A DNA stretch of 64,000 nucleotides. Origin: Portunus trituberculatus (taxonomy: Eukaryota > Arthropoda > Malacostraca > Decapoda > Portunidae). A model generated the notes under the pieces. The model did not search any database and was not told the DNA's origin. It saw only the letters and a program-made list of their open reading frames with translations. The DNA is taken from the NCBI RefSeq assembly GCF_017591435.1, contig NC_059283.1, positions 5,866,012-5,930,011 on the forward strand, read 5' to 3'. The translations under genes and the position numbers were made by a program. Position 1 is the first letter of the stretch. Each line of letters begins with the position of its first letter. This document shows positions 15,089 through 33,774 of this stretch, piece by piece.

Positions 15089-15640
15089 ACGCCAGGCAGT
15101 GTCTAGTGACTGTGAATCCTGCAATACAATATCTTCCAGGGAGTAAAAATCCTTCTGACACAAGAAAGCTGCTACTAAAACACGTATTTTCTGATATAAA
15201 AAACAGTGAAGGACCAAAAACTTTTCCTTATAACACGCCAGGGAGTGTCTAGTGACTGAATTCTGCAACATAATATCCTGTAGAGAATGTATATCCTTCA
15301 TAGAAAAAGAAACTAAAAAAAAAAAAAAAAAAACACTTTCTGTAAAAAAAAATAAAGATAAAAAGATCCAAGAGTTTCCCCTCAAGTACAGCACTCCGTA
15401 GTAATCATCGCATGTTTCCTTGTCAGCTTCTGCAGATACTAACTGGGGAGGAAAATACAGCTAAGGACCGAACAGTTTTCTTGTGGCACGCTATAGTATT
15501 CAAGCCATATAGTCTTTTCAGCTCCTGCAAATACTACTCTTTTCTGCAACACTCTTTCTGTAAAAAAGAGAGAAAAAAAGGGAGAGAGACAGCAAAGGAT
15601 CTAGGAGTTTTGTTATCCTGGCATCATTTCAAGGTATTCT
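15089..15640. repeat. Degenerate tandem repeat (about 100-150 bp unit)
   Basis: ACGCCAGGCAGTGTCTAGTGACTG at 15089 recurs at 15235 (spacing 146). The segment AAGGACCAAAAACTTTTCC near 15209 has diverged equivalents near 15360, 15462 and 15592. Four to five units in all, with poly(A) insertions (15314-15332). The 241-codon frame starting at 15412 runs over this repeat and is not credible as a gene. Confidence 0.65.
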
Positions 15641-15949
15641 GGTATTATTTCGAAAGCCGTGACTACAGACGCTTCATGATTAGCGTCTCGAAGCCTCAAA
15701 AGATCAAAAAGTGGTTCACTGAAGTTTTGCCAAGAGGAAGAAAATCAGGCAGGAAATCATATGTATTACAGCAGGAACGCACTCTGGCGGTTACTAGTGT
15801 AGGGAACTCTGTGGCTGTGAGTATTGTGTCTTGGTGCGTGGGAGCCTTGAGTGGGGAGCCTCTTGCGTGTGAGACGAGTAACGCACTACCTTCATCACCA
15901 TTTATCAGTCACCGAAACCTCACGTTTATCCTCACAAAGATATTTTCTA

Positions 15950-16140
15950 CGTCAGTTTCTACCCTACGTCTGGTTTATCTATCACCAACTTGTATCCTAC
16001 CTTGTAAACTACGCGTGATCCTATACATCACTAACTTTTATTCTTTCGATCTTGATCTTCACGTACTTCTATCCTACGTCTTTTATCCACCACCGACTTG
16101 TATCCTACGCTTGTTCTTATCCATCAATAACTTTTAAACT
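15950..16140. repeat. Degenerate tandem repeat (about 107 bp)
   Basis: ATCACCAACTTGTATCCTAC near 15985 recurs as CCACCGACTTGTATCCTACG near 16091. CATCACTAACTTTTA and CATCAATAACTTTTA occur in matching positions. Confidence 0.6.
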
Positions 16141-18984
<2,844 letters not shown>

Positions 18985-19660
18985 CTTTTCTCTCAGACTT
19001 GAGTTTTACAAATGAACGAGGGAGAGAAAGAATGAAGAAGAGAGAAGCAGAGATGGATGGGGATTTTTTATTTATTTTTTTTATTTATACCATGTAGGCT
19101 TTTCACGGGAATTTATGGGCTAAAGGGAGTACTTTTTTGGGGTACCTCCTATCTCAAAGCCCACCCGCTAGGAAACCATTGCACCGAGTGAGGAAGCCCA
19201 ACCTACACTCGGACCGTGGACAGGATTCGAACCCGTGCGCTTGGAGACCTCGCGGACCCCAAAGCACGCATGGTTCCAGCTGTTTATTTAGCAAATAAAG
19301 AGACAGAAAGAGAAGAAAAAGGCAGAGATAAGAAAAAAATGTAAGTGTTGAGAACGAGAGAACAACATATTCAATTTTCCCTTCAGACTTGAGCTTTACA
19401 AATGAGGAAAACAGAGAGAACGGCAGAAACATATAAAGAGAAAGAAAGACAGAGAAAAGAAAAAACATAAGAATGTTGAGGAGAGAACACATCTTCAATT
19501 TTTCCTTCAGACTTGAGTTTTACAAATGAGGAAAACTGAGAGAACGACAGAAATTTAGAAAGATAAAGAGAATGAAGGAGAAAAGAAAACTGTAAGAATG
19601 TTGAGGAGAGAACACATATTTACTTTTTCCTTGAGACTTGAGTTTTGCTTGGTGACCTTC
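18985..19660. repeat. Tandem array (about 124 bp unit) interrupted by a SINE
   Basis: The anchor CAGACTTGAGTTTTACAAATGA occurs near 18993, 19384 and 19508, with a partial unit (GAGACTTGAGTTTTGC) at 19633. Spacing is 124-125 bp for the intact units but 391 bp across the first, which contains the SINE at 19063-19278. Each unit ends with GAATGTTGAGGAGAGAACACAT or a relative of it. Confidence 0.9.
19063..19278 (-). mobile_element. Class II tRNA-derived SINE, copy A (head-truncated)
   Basis: Read on the minus strand it aligns with the copies at 35344 and 47320 from the GGAACCATGCGTGCTTTGG region to the 3' end CCATGG(T)AT plus an A/T-rich tail. The pol III B-box sequence GGTTCGAATCC is intact. The first 15-20 bases of the tRNA head, including most of the A box, are missing. 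The tail appears on the + strand as a T-rich stretch at 19063-19086. It sits within the 124 bp tandem array. Confidence 0.85.
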
Positions 19661-19887
19661 GCTGGAACCACAAATCAACACATTACCATCAATAACTCGC
19701 CATCATTCCCGCCTGGCATTAGGGACGCAGGAATGAAACGCACCCACCCGCTCACAATATTCCAGGCTTTCCACGCCAGAATATTTTGACTGGAGATGTA
19801 AATGCAGAAGGAGCGGCTTTCCGACTCCTCATTATCCTCGCCAGCTTTCCGTGTCCTTCAAAACGTTCCGGCAACACCTCCCAAGCG

Positions 19888-20113
19888 TCCTATAAGCAAG
19901 GATCGTACTAGCTAGAGTCCTACAGGCAAGAGTCCTACAAGATTACGGTATAAGTTCTATAGTAATTTCTACAGCAAAGATTCTACAGTAAGGGTACTAC
20001 AGAAGAGTCCTGCAGCAAGGTTCCTATACTAAGAATCGTACAGCAAAATCCTGAAGGCAAAGATTCTACAGAAAGAATCCTATAGCAAGGGTCCTACAGG
20101 CAAGTATCCTACA
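19888..20113. repeat. Degenerate minisatellite, about 15-18 bp unit
   Basis: The unit TCCTACAGGCAAGAG and variants (TTCTACAGCAAAGA, TCCTATAGCAAGGG, TCGTACAGCAAAA) occur about 13 times with one-to-three-base changes. Confidence 0.85.
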
Positions 20114-20949
<836 letters not shown>

Positions 20950-20989
20950 TGAAGACAGTGCCGAACAGAACACAATTACCTGGTGAACT

Positions 20990-21470
20990 TCCACTCTGAG
21001 GTAAGTAAGACTCCCTGACCCATAAACTGACGACCGCTGCCAATCACACGTCGGCCCCCGCACGCCCGCACGCCGCCCACACACACTCACGCATGCAAGC
21101 ACACCACACCACGTCCCTCTCTCCACGCGAACAAATATGCTTCCTTTCCTTTTTACGCGGGGAATCGACGTGGAACCCTCCCGTAGCGGACCACCGCGCT
21201 GCGCCTCGTTCTCGGCTTTATTAATCGGCGGTTCCCTTCACCTTACAGCCTCCACGCGGCACGCTAAAAATACGTTACGTCCATCGTTATTAAGAGCGTA
21301 AAATACTGCCGCTTCTTCTTTATTAACCGGGGAAAAATACGGCTCTGGTTTCGTTATTAATCACAAGGAGAGGTGCGACGGACGCTTCCTTATTGACAAG
21401 ATATTGATCGCGTGCGTGAGGCCCAGACACGACGCTCCCATCAGCCCAGAGGTGTGAGTTGTGGAGCGAG
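20990..21470. other. GC-rich, CpG-containing block with TTATTAA motifs
   Basis: High-complexity, CpG-rich DNA with embedded AT-rich heptamers, quite unlike the purine-rich filler around it. No long open frame. The composition resembles arthropod conserved non-coding or enhancer DNA; the resemblance is inference only. Confidence 0.4.
21218..21396 (+). promoter_or_regulatory. Phased array of TTATTAA motifs
   Basis: TTATTAA occurs at 21218, 21287, 21320 and 21354, with TTATTGA at 21390. Start-to-start spacings are 69, 33, 34 and 36 bp, that is multiples of about 34 bp. Two units also share an AAAATAC segment after the heptamer. TTATTAA contains a TAAT-type homeodomain core on its reverse strand (TTAATAA). 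It may be a cluster of binding sites or the remains of a 34 bp tandem repeat. Confidence 0.4.
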
Positions 21471-21645
21471 GAGGAGGAGGAGGAGCCTTTGTTGTCTTCA
21501 GTCTTGGTCCATGGTTCTGAGGAAGGTGAGGAGAAGGGGACTAGAGAAGGGCTAAAGGAATCAAAGTTTCAGGGACTCACGGGCTTAGAAGGAGGAAACC
21601 AAGAATGAAGGCGGTGAAGGGACGAGGAGAGAAGAAAAGGGATAA

Positions 21646-21712
21646 AGGGGTGAGGGAGCCCTGAAGGTGAAGGGGTGAAGGGGTGAAGGGGAGGAGGTGA
21701 AGGGGCGAGGAG
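21646..21712. repeat. GGGGTGAA-type minisatellite
   Basis: AAGGGGTG units of 8-10 bp are repeated imperfectly six to seven times. The short runs of four Gs could support a quadruplex. Confidence 0.75.
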
Positions 21713-22965
21713 GCAAGGGGGCGGTGCTGGCCCATCACCTGGCTGAGTGGGTGGTTGGGGTCTGCCTCAAGAATCTCACGGATAATTATCAAAGCCGCAT
21801 TGAAATCTCGTTGAGCAACGTCACCCACGACGCTGCAATTACCGCCCGAGATAAGGCTGGCTAAGCATGGCAGGAGAGATGGGAAAGGAGGAGAAAAATT
21901 CATCCTTTTTTCATGTAACGCGGACAGAATTATTACAGACTGTCGTGATATTTTTTTCCTAGATATCAACACGGTCTTCGAGGGAATGACACCTAATCAT
22001 TAGAAAAAAAAAAAACTATCATTGAATTATTACAGACAGAATTACAAACTTTCATGTTATTTTGCAAGGGACATTAACACGCGAGGGAGAATGACATAAC
22101 TATTAGCTGCTCTGAACGGAAATGTTACAGTCTATCATAATATCTTACCGATGACATCAACACGACGGAGGGAGAGTCATGGAAGAGATTAATGGCGTCA
22201 CCTCATACTTACAAACATTATGTTAACACCTTACGCTTTTTAGCCTGTGCTTGCTTTTCATCCTCCATTCACTTGTGTGTTTTTTTTTAAAGTTGAATAT
22301 GTTTTTAATATCCTTCCTGCGTTTGTCTTGTCTTCAGAACAACAAAAAGCAGTTATGATTATAATCTCATCATAAGTAAAGATTTTAAAATGTTTACTTA
22401 CGACATGGAATAAAAGTAACCAAAATATATTCTAACACCAGTAATGAAGAAAATCGAAGCAAAGAAACAGAATAAAAGGCACAAACAAAGCACAGGATAC
22501 ACCCGGACATACTTTATTTACAATTTACAAACTTATCGATATGCCTCACAGTTTTGCACGCTCCGAAAAAGGTCCTTCAAACAATTTGCGACACTCGACA
22601 CATTTTCTTCGCGTATTACAAGGAGAAACTCTAAGAAACGCACAAGAGAAATAGAGATACAGGGAATCCTGGTAACTTGCGAGCGAGGTAGAGCACTCAT
22701 AAATCTTTGCCTTAGCGCTCCATTCTCTGCCGCAATGATGGGCTTCGGGTCTCACTTGTTACTGCTTGACGAGGTGAGGGAGAAGGGAAGAGGGAGAGAA
22801 AAGAAGCTCCCACATGACGGACGCTTTCAGGGCGGCGCAGGAAGCAAGGGACAAACGCCAGTGTTGTCTTTCCGTCCAGAAACTGCGCTGCTCATGTGAT
22901 GGATGTGTGGCTGAGACGTGAGGGTCCAGGAGTCACTACAGTTAGAGGGGTGGTGAATGAAGCGT

Positions 22966-22968
<3 letters not shown>
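21713..22968. other. Unannotated stretch
   Basis: The words ATTACAGAC and GACATCAACACG recur around 21930-22170 at uneven spacing, suggesting a very old tandem repeat of about 100 bp. The 151-codon frame at 22444-22899 is Lys/Arg-rich at the start and has no family I recognise. No splice structure can be argued. Confidence 0.4.

Positions 22969-23009
<41 letters not shown>
22969..23009. repeat. (TC)n microsatellite
   Basis: About 20 TC units. It lies 48 bp upstream of a much longer (GA)n tract, so the two are complementary in inverted orientation. Confidence 0.96.
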
Positions 23010-23012
<3 letters not shown>

Positions 23013-23056
23013 ATGTAAGGCAACTATATTTCTAAAAGTTGTGTAAGAACAAGGGT

Positions 23057-23372
<316 letters not shown>

Positions 23373-23627
23373 GCGGGGGAGGGAGCGAGAGCGCGGAGGC
23401 TGGCTGGCTGTTGGTGGTATCGGGCCATCTCTCATGATAAGGAAGGAGGGTGAGGAGCGGGTACCACTTAGCCTGAGAGGAATGTGCGATAATCGCCACC
23501 TGGAGCATGACTTATTGCTACAGGTAAATAATTCATACTCTATTGGATACGACCTCTGGCGGGCGGGCGAGGCTTGCCAGCACCCCGCCGTGGACACTCA
23601 GGTAAAACTCACCTGCCTCCACACCTG

Positions 23628-24616
<989 letters not shown>

Positions 24617-24686
<70 letters not shown>

Positions 24687-24707
24687 GAAGAAGAAGAAGA
24701 AGAAGAA
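24617..24707. repeat. (AAT)n-(AAG)n compound microsatellite
   Basis: About 23 AAT units switch directly to about seven AAG units. A further AAGAAGAAGAAG stretch follows at 24716-24727. Confidence 0.96.
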
Positions 24708-24929
24708 TCATACGAAGAAGAAGAAGACTCATACTAAATAACGAAGCAGAAACCAAGGAGGTACTCGGACACAAACACGTGAATACCCAAAGCTTCTCAC
24801 CCAAGCAGAACACGTCAAGGGAAAAGAGAAAGGGAGAAAGAAAACCACGAAGCGAAGGAAGAATCATGACGAGTCTCGGAAACCACATTAAGCAGATTAA
24901 ATTCGTGCCAAAATCAGCCATGGAAAGAA

Positions 24930-25015
24930 GGAGAAGGAGAGGAAAAAGGAGGAAGAGGAGGAGGAGAAGAAGAAGAAGAAGAAGAGGAGGAGGGGAGGAG
25001 GAGGAGGAGGAGGAT
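24930..25015. repeat. AGG/AAG triplet-rich tract
   Basis: Imperfect AGG and AAG triplets over about 85 bp, purine-only. Confidence 0.85.
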
Positions 25016-25432
25016 AAATAATACAAGAACATTACTGACAGGAAAAAGAGAGAGAAAACTTTCACATATACAAAAGATTGACGTTGAAATTAGTGAATGT
25101 TGAGAGGAGAAACAATGCACCCAAAAGAGAGAGAAAGAAAAAAAAAAAAAAAAAAAAAAAAAACAGTAAGAGATGCAAGAATGACTGGAAATGTGGAAAT
25201 AAATAAAGGCAAAAAGGGAAATGAAAAAAGGTGAGGAAAGAAGTGAGTAAAATGATACACAAGATAAAAATGCTGACAGAAAGTAAAATATAAATTGAGA
25301 TGCAGATGATGTTGATTAAAGATGATAAGAAATATTATAAAGTGAAAGAAATAAAAGATAATATTTTTGTGCCATTCATTTACGGAATTTTACAAATAAA
25401 CAAAATAAAAACAGGAAGAAAAATTGAAGAAC

Positions 25433-28263
<2,831 letters not shown>

Positions 28264-28330
<67 letters not shown>
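28264..28330. repeat. (AC)n microsatellite
   Basis: About 33 AC units, preceded by a CCGCCCCGCCCCGCC segment. Confidence 0.97.
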
Positions 28331-28331
<1 letters not shown>

Positions 28332-28408
28332 TTGTAAGGGCTGCGTGTGGCCGGGACTCAATGTAACACTCCATTTAGATTACCAGACACAAGGATGAGA
28401 CGGATGCT

Positions 28409-28502
28409 GGAGGAGGAGGAGGAGGAGGAGGAGGAGGAGGAGGAGGAGGAGGAGGAGGAGGAGGAGGAGGAGGAGGAGGAGGAGGAGAAGGAGGAGGAGG
28501 AG
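28409..28502. repeat. (AGG)n microsatellite
   Basis: About 31 GGA units with one AAG interruption near 28487. Poly-Glu and poly-Ser frames across it are artefacts. Confidence 0.97.
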
Positions 28503-30240
28503 TGGGGGAGGGAGGGCAGTACCCGGAGGAAGGGTCTAGGGACGTGTGGGGTGAGGGCGAGGTGTGAGGGTTGGCGTCCAGGGTGAAGCACCGGCCATTG
28601 CCTGTGATTTACTGCCACATTACTCTGTCTCAGCCTCCGCTACACCTTCCCCCTGCTCGCCCCTCCCCGGCTTTACTACACCTCTAGTACCCCCATCAAT
28701 ACCACAACCTCCAGCACCTGCTAACACGTCTCACTGCCCCCGTCGCCCGTTAGCGCCACGCCTCCCTGGTCGCACTCCCGTCACTCCTTCAGTCTCGTTC
28801 ACTGGTCTCGCTGCTCCACCAGTCAATGACAATGTGTCCTGAACATGAGCATTGTCATCGCACAGGCCAACCAGGGCTGCCACTCCTCAGCTGGCCACGC
28901 TCCTGCTAACTGATTTCAGTCAGCGGTTTGTCCTCGGCCTGCCTCCACAGCACCCGAAGCCCACGCATCCTCGCTGCAGTGTCAGCATCGTGTTGCTGAA
29001 TTTCTTCCCGCTCTTCTGCCGGTGTTGGTGGGGGCACCTGCCTCGCCTCGTACCGCAGCGTGACTATCCCCACCATTCATGCGGGCGCCCGCCCCCGCCG
29101 TTTCCTCACGTGGATGTACCGCCCAGTCAGCACTCAGCAATAACTCGTTGCTCTAAGTACAACTTACTTAGGTGCTCCCCCGCCCAGCCTCGCCATCAGC
29201 ACACACAAGCGAGCACCTTAACCTAAAGTGCCTGAATAATTCAAGAATTTAGATTCAAAGTGGACCATCCGTCAGGAAAAACGCAGGCGGTGACGCCCTC
29301 ACTGGCCGCCCACACGTAGGATTCACGGGCGTCAGCCCGCCCACACTCACTCCCACAGATCGGGGCGCGACCCCTGTGTCCCCTCCACCCACAGCCACGA
29401 GTTACGAGCAGGAGGGCAGCGGGCACTTTGCGCCTCGCCGCTGAAGCCCTGCGCCCGGCGCCCCGCCGCGGCGGTGAGCGGAGGCGCTGACGAGCGGTGT
29501 GGGGCGGGGCGGGGCGGGGCGCGGTGATGCACGGGCCGCCGATTTATTTATTGGGATCAAGGCCGATGATTGCGGTGTAAACAAGGCAGCCTCGTATACT
29601 CTGGACGCGGGGCTGAGTTAACTGTCGGGGCAAGGTGGGAGGTGCAGGGGAGGCCGCCCCCACGGTGCCCTTCCTGGCCGCGCCCCTCCCTGCCTGCGGG
29701 CCGCTGTGTAATCTGGCGTTATTTACATCCTCCTCACCTCTGTCATTACATGATTACTTTCGTGGCTTATGTTTGTTGTTCACACCAGCTGACTCACCCG
29801 GGGCGCCACCCGCGCCTAACAACACCCTTTCCAACATAACTTTCGCCCAGATGAATTCATACTAACCCCAAAAACACTAAAACACATGCAATTAATCACC
29901 GAAATAACCTTTACATCAGCGACCCAAACTTCCCATTTTCCGAGGCGATTTTCAGAGCGGAGAATTATATAATATTTTTCATGGTTTTTCTGCAGCACGA
30001 GGCGTTACTTCGCTCCGCCTCTCACGCGGAGGAGCGGCGCTATAAGAGGCGCCGCAAGGGAAGGAGGCAATACATAAAATACATAAAGACCGTCAGCCTA
30101 CAACGTACAGGGAGGCATTTAACGACCCGGGCGGCGCGAGACACACACCTGCAAATATTGGCTTGGGAGGCGGACTAACCCGCGGGAACCAAGACGAAGG
30201 AGAGAAGTTTTGAGGTGAATTAGTGAGGCGGAGGCGACAA
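28503..30240. other. GC-rich CpG-containing block
   Basis: The largest GC-rich block besides 60.7-62.6 kb. It is high-complexity with many CpGs and has no tandem repeats apart from the GGGGC run at 29499. Overlapping Pro/Ala/Arg-rich frames exist on both strands (for example 28564-28842 and 28852-29226, +), but GC-rich DNA opens frames easily and I recognise no domain. It could be a CpG-rich promoter or first-exon area. Confidence 0.35.
29499..29522 (+). promoter_or_regulatory. (GGGGC)n run: GC boxes and quadruplex motif
   Basis: Four GGGG runs separated by single C bases, containing three overlapping GGGGCGGGGC Sp1-type GC boxes. It satisfies the usual intramolecular G-quadruplex pattern with one-base loops. 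It lies in the GC-rich block, 60 bp upstream of a TGTAAACA word. Confidence 0.5.
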
Positions 30241-30464
30241 CCCTGCATGTGTGAGCTTCTGTGTCACTGCGGTGGTGGGGGACGGCTGCCGTGGGAAGAA
30301 AGGAAGGAAGGATGGATAGTAGGGTGTAAGAAACGAAGGATGGAAGGAAGGATAGACTTAAAGAAAGGAACGAAAGAAAAAAAAAAAAAGGAGGAGGGAG
30401 TCAAAGGAGAAAAAAATCAATAATCTAAGTAAAAACAAGGAAAGCAAGCAAGAAACACTTATCC

Positions 30465-30466
<2 letters not shown>

Positions 30467-30496
<30 letters not shown>
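30467..30496. repeat. (AC)n tract abutting the SINE head
   Basis: About 15 AC units ending at the first base of the SINE tRNA head, without spacer. Confidence 0.97.
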
Positions 30497-30498
<2 letters not shown>

Positions 30499-30787
30499 CC
30501 CGGTGGCTCAGTGGTTAGAGCGCTGGCTTCACAAGCCAAAGGACCGGGGTTCGATTCCCCGGCCGGGTGGAGATACTTGGGTGTGTCTCCTTTCACATGT
30601 AGCCCCTGTTCACCTAGCAGTGAGTAGGTACGGGATGTAAATCGAGGAGTTGTGACCTTGTTGTCTCGGTGTGTGGTGTCTGCCTGGTCTCAGGCCTATC
30701 CGAAGATCGGAAATAATGAGCTCTGAGCTCGTTCCGTAGGGTAACGTCTGGTTGTCTCGTCAGAGACTGCAGCAGATCAAACAGTGA

Positions 30788-30790
<3 letters not shown>
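30497..30790 (+). mobile_element. tRNA-Val-like SINE, copy 1
   Basis: The first 74 bases fold as a tRNA: D arm GCTC...GAGC, anticodon stem CTGGC...GCCAA with loop TTCACAA (anticodon CAC, Val), T arm CGGGG-TTCGATT-CCCCG and acceptor CCCGG...CCGGG. The A box (TGGCTCAGTGG) and B box (GGTTCGATTCC) of the pol III promoter are both present. About 220 bases of tRNA-unrelated body follow, ending CAGTGAATT and then (AC)n. It matches 41242-41526 with only about a dozen differences. No encoded CCA end; it is a retroposon, not a tRNA gene. Confidence 0.92.

Positions 30791-30847
<57 letters not shown>
30791..30847. repeat. (AC)n tail of the SINE
   Basis: About 28 AC units directly after the SINE body, on the same strand as the AC tract before its head. 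Confidence 0.97.
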
Positions 30848-30850
<3 letters not shown>

Positions 30851-31970
30851 CCCCTACTTTTTACACAGCTTTTCTCACCTTTCCATCCTCCTCCCCCTAC
30901 CCTAGCACTCCCTCGTATACCTCCCTCTTACCCTTTCCTCTCCTGCTCGTCCTCCTTCCTCCTTCAAGCATCGTGTCCTCTCTGCGTCCGAAATAACGGG
31001 TATCAGGCAACCTAGTGTCCAAACTTGTAATTTGGGGCGTAAAAATAAGCACTTGGAAGTGGTGTTGGCGAGCGCCATAATTGAATCTATAGCGAGGATC
31101 TGATGGCCCGCGCGATAAGAAACACGCGGCCGAGAGAGGGACGGAGCGCGGGCACTGCTGGACCCGCCGCAGAGAGAGGCCCTAATTATGGGAGGCGTCG
31201 GTGATGGGGGAGCACACGACGAGGGCCCGGGACTGTGACCAAGGAAGGAAGAGAGGAAGGAAGGAAGGAAGGAAGGAAGGAAGGCAGTACGTTGTCTTTT
31301 CTCTTTCCTTCAGCTCCTCTTTCGTGGTGGTTATCATCCTTTTTCTTATCTTACTCTCCTATTTTGTGTTTATTTTCAGTCTCCTCTCCTTTCCTTCCTT
31401 TCTTCTTCTCTAATATCTTTTAGCCTTATCTTTCTCGAATCTTCCTTCTCTTCTTCCCCTTCAGTATCTTTTCCTTCCATTCCTTACTTCTCTCTCCAAA
31501 ATATTTCCATTCACATTATCAGTTCAGAGTCCTTTTCTTCCTTTCTAATGCACTTTCCTTCCTCTGCCTCTTACATCTCCACCAGCGCTACTTACCACGT
31601 TCACACAGACAGACGGACAGTGCAGTTACTCATCCCTGCTCGCTGGTACAATAACTCTTCCTTCTCTCTCACAACTTCCTCCTCTCCATCATTTATTCCG
31701 CCTTACGAAGCTGCAGTGTGGTTCATCTACCCTATATCTTCCTGTAGCAAAGAATTATAGGTACGGACAGCGAAAGGGGTGAGGGGATGTACTTTGGGGG
31801 GTTTAAGGGGGTTAATGGGGCCCTGTATCCCTTTGTTTTGTGTTCTGTGTGCGTTTATTAATGGTGTTTTCAAGGAGGTTGGTTTCCCCTGCCTGTCTAA
31901 GCTCTTGGATTTATTGTGCTGTGTTCTGACGTATGTTGTTTTATTAATCCATTGTGCTTAGGGGAAAGAT

Positions 31971-31972
<2 letters not shown>
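30848..31972. other. Unannotated stretch
   Basis: Pyrimidine-rich (30870-30990), then a short GC-rich block (31060-31230), then a (GGAA)n run at 31252-31284 and pyrimidine-rich DNA to 31540. No gene is seen. Confidence 0.45.
31252..31284. repeat. (GGAA)n microsatellite
   Basis: Seven to eight GGAA units. GGAA repeats are ETS-factor core sites in other animals; no role is shown here. Confidence 0.93.

Positions 31973-32011
<39 letters not shown>
31973..32011. repeat. (TC)n microsatellite
   Basis: About 19 TC units, separated from a second tract at 32091 by 79 bp of ordinary sequence. Confidence 0.96.
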
Positions 32012-32013
<2 letters not shown>

Positions 32014-32087
32014 AAGGTCAAAAGTTAACCGAAATAAAAGATAAAATAGCAAAGCGTCCTCTTGCAATGGTCACGATAATGGCACAC

Positions 32088-32090
<3 letters not shown>

Positions 32091-32146
<56 letters not shown>
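32091..32146. repeat. (TC)n microsatellite
   Basis: About 28 perfect TC units. Confidence 0.96.
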
Positions 32147-32148
<2 letters not shown>

Positions 32149-33720
32149 GCATGCTTGTGAGAGAAAAGCGAAAGAAATAGAGAATGGAATGGAAACTCTT
32201 TGCAGTCACATCCCACTCGTTATTACCTCTCATGTATTTTCCTTACTCTTTACTCTCTCTCTCAAGCTTACTCACGCCTTACTCTTTTGAAATTTCTCCC
32301 CTTGCATTCATCCCTGTCATTCCCTACTCACTCCTCCCTCTCCCTGTCATTCTCTCTCATCAGTGGCCACGTATTCCTCCCCTAATTCATCACCGCTTGC
32401 TTTAAACTCCTTCCCACTCCAGACACGGTTTCCTCCATCCATTTCATCCACTCCACACTCGTTACTCCCTCTTATGTACCCTATCCACTATTTCCCAGCA
32501 CTGTTCTTCCTCCTATATCCCCTTCCCACTTCCCATCTTTTTCTATCCCTTCCTATAGTTAATTCCTTCCTCTTCTCTCTCTCATGCCTCGGTCCGAACA
32601 CACCATGCTCGCCAGTCTACCTTCTAACGACGCCTGATTAGTAGATCCTCGGCTACTAACGACACAGGGGCGGTAGTTTGCACCTGGGGAATATGAGAGG
32701 GCAATTTACGCATTAACGAGGCCAGCTGGCGTGAGGTGCGGGGCTCAGTGTCATAAAAAAGTGAGGAACCGTCATATCATCGCTTTTAGGAGACTTCCCC
32801 GTAGTATGGTGTCTAGAAAAGGGAGCTGTGGTGGTGTGGGTGTGTGAGTGCAGGGTGTGGGTGGTTGTGGGTAGGTAATTGGTGACTGTGGGTGCGGTTA
32901 TGGGTGAAAATTGGCTTAGTAGGGAAAGATTACTGATTATGATATTGTGTATGTGAAATGAGCAAGGGTGAGAGAGGTGATGCTTGAGGGTTTAAGTGTT
33001 GGTGTAAAGGTTAGAGGCTGTGGAAAGGGAGAGGGATGTGGGAGGGAGGAATGGGTGTGGAGAGTGTGATAGAAGTGACGAAGTGAGCAGGAAAGGGGGA
33101 CAAGGGACAGATGAATAAGAAAACAACGAAAGGAAAAGAAAAGAAAAAAGGAAGTGACAAGAGAAAGATAAAAAAAAAAGATAAAGAACACAGAATGAAG
33201 CGTTAAAAGTACCAAGGGATAAATAAACTAATTAAGCAATGGAAGCTGAGCAAAGAAGAATGTCAAGGAACAGATGAACAAAATGAACAACACAAGGGAG
33301 GGCCAGAGAAGGTCAGGAAGAATACAAAAGGACAAAATACGGTAAATAGGTAAACAAGGAAGCCTCGATCACCACCACCTTGATACACCTTTCCTACACT
33401 ACCCCTTTACCTGATGCATACTTGATGACACCTGAGGCCGGATAGGAGGCCATTACCTTCCCTTCTCACCAGGTGCGTGAGGGGAAAAAAAGGAGGAGCA
33501 GTTTTTCATGTCAGTAATTATCTTTTTTATCCCCTTTTTTCCCCTACGCCTCTTCTTCGCATCGAGTGTTTATCATGAGGGGAAAATTACAGGTGTTATT
33601 TCGTGTTCAGGTGTTTATGAATGCAACAGGTGAGATTATCAGTGTGGAGTTTGTGTAACGAAGACTGCGAATGAAAAAAAAATTATTGGAATTTGAGTTT
33701 GAATGAAGTATAGATTAGAC

Positions 33721-33722
<2 letters not shown>
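32147..33722. other. Unannotated stretch
   Basis: Pyrimidine-rich, with CACTCGTTAY(T)ACCTCTYATGTA at about 32214 and again as CACTCGTTACTCCCTCTTATGTA at about 32457, an old repeat of about 243 bp. Then G-rich (32815-33060) and purine-rich. No gene is seen. Confidence 0.45.

Positions 33723-33769
<47 letters not shown>
33723..33769. repeat. (CT)n microsatellite
   Basis: About 23 perfect CT units. Confidence 0.96.

Positions 33770-33774
<5 letters not shown>

Noticed and set aside
15412..16137. 241-codon + strand frame
   Set aside because: It runs across degenerate tandem repeats, begins inside one of them and has no recognisable domain.
22444..22899. 151-codon + strand frame
   Set aside because: Lys/Arg-rich without a domain, flanked by no splice or promoter evidence.
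30497..30570. Functional tRNA-Val(CAC) gene
   Set aside because: The tRNA-like part is fused to a 220 bp body shared with a second locus and has a mismatched anticodon stem, so it is a SINE head.
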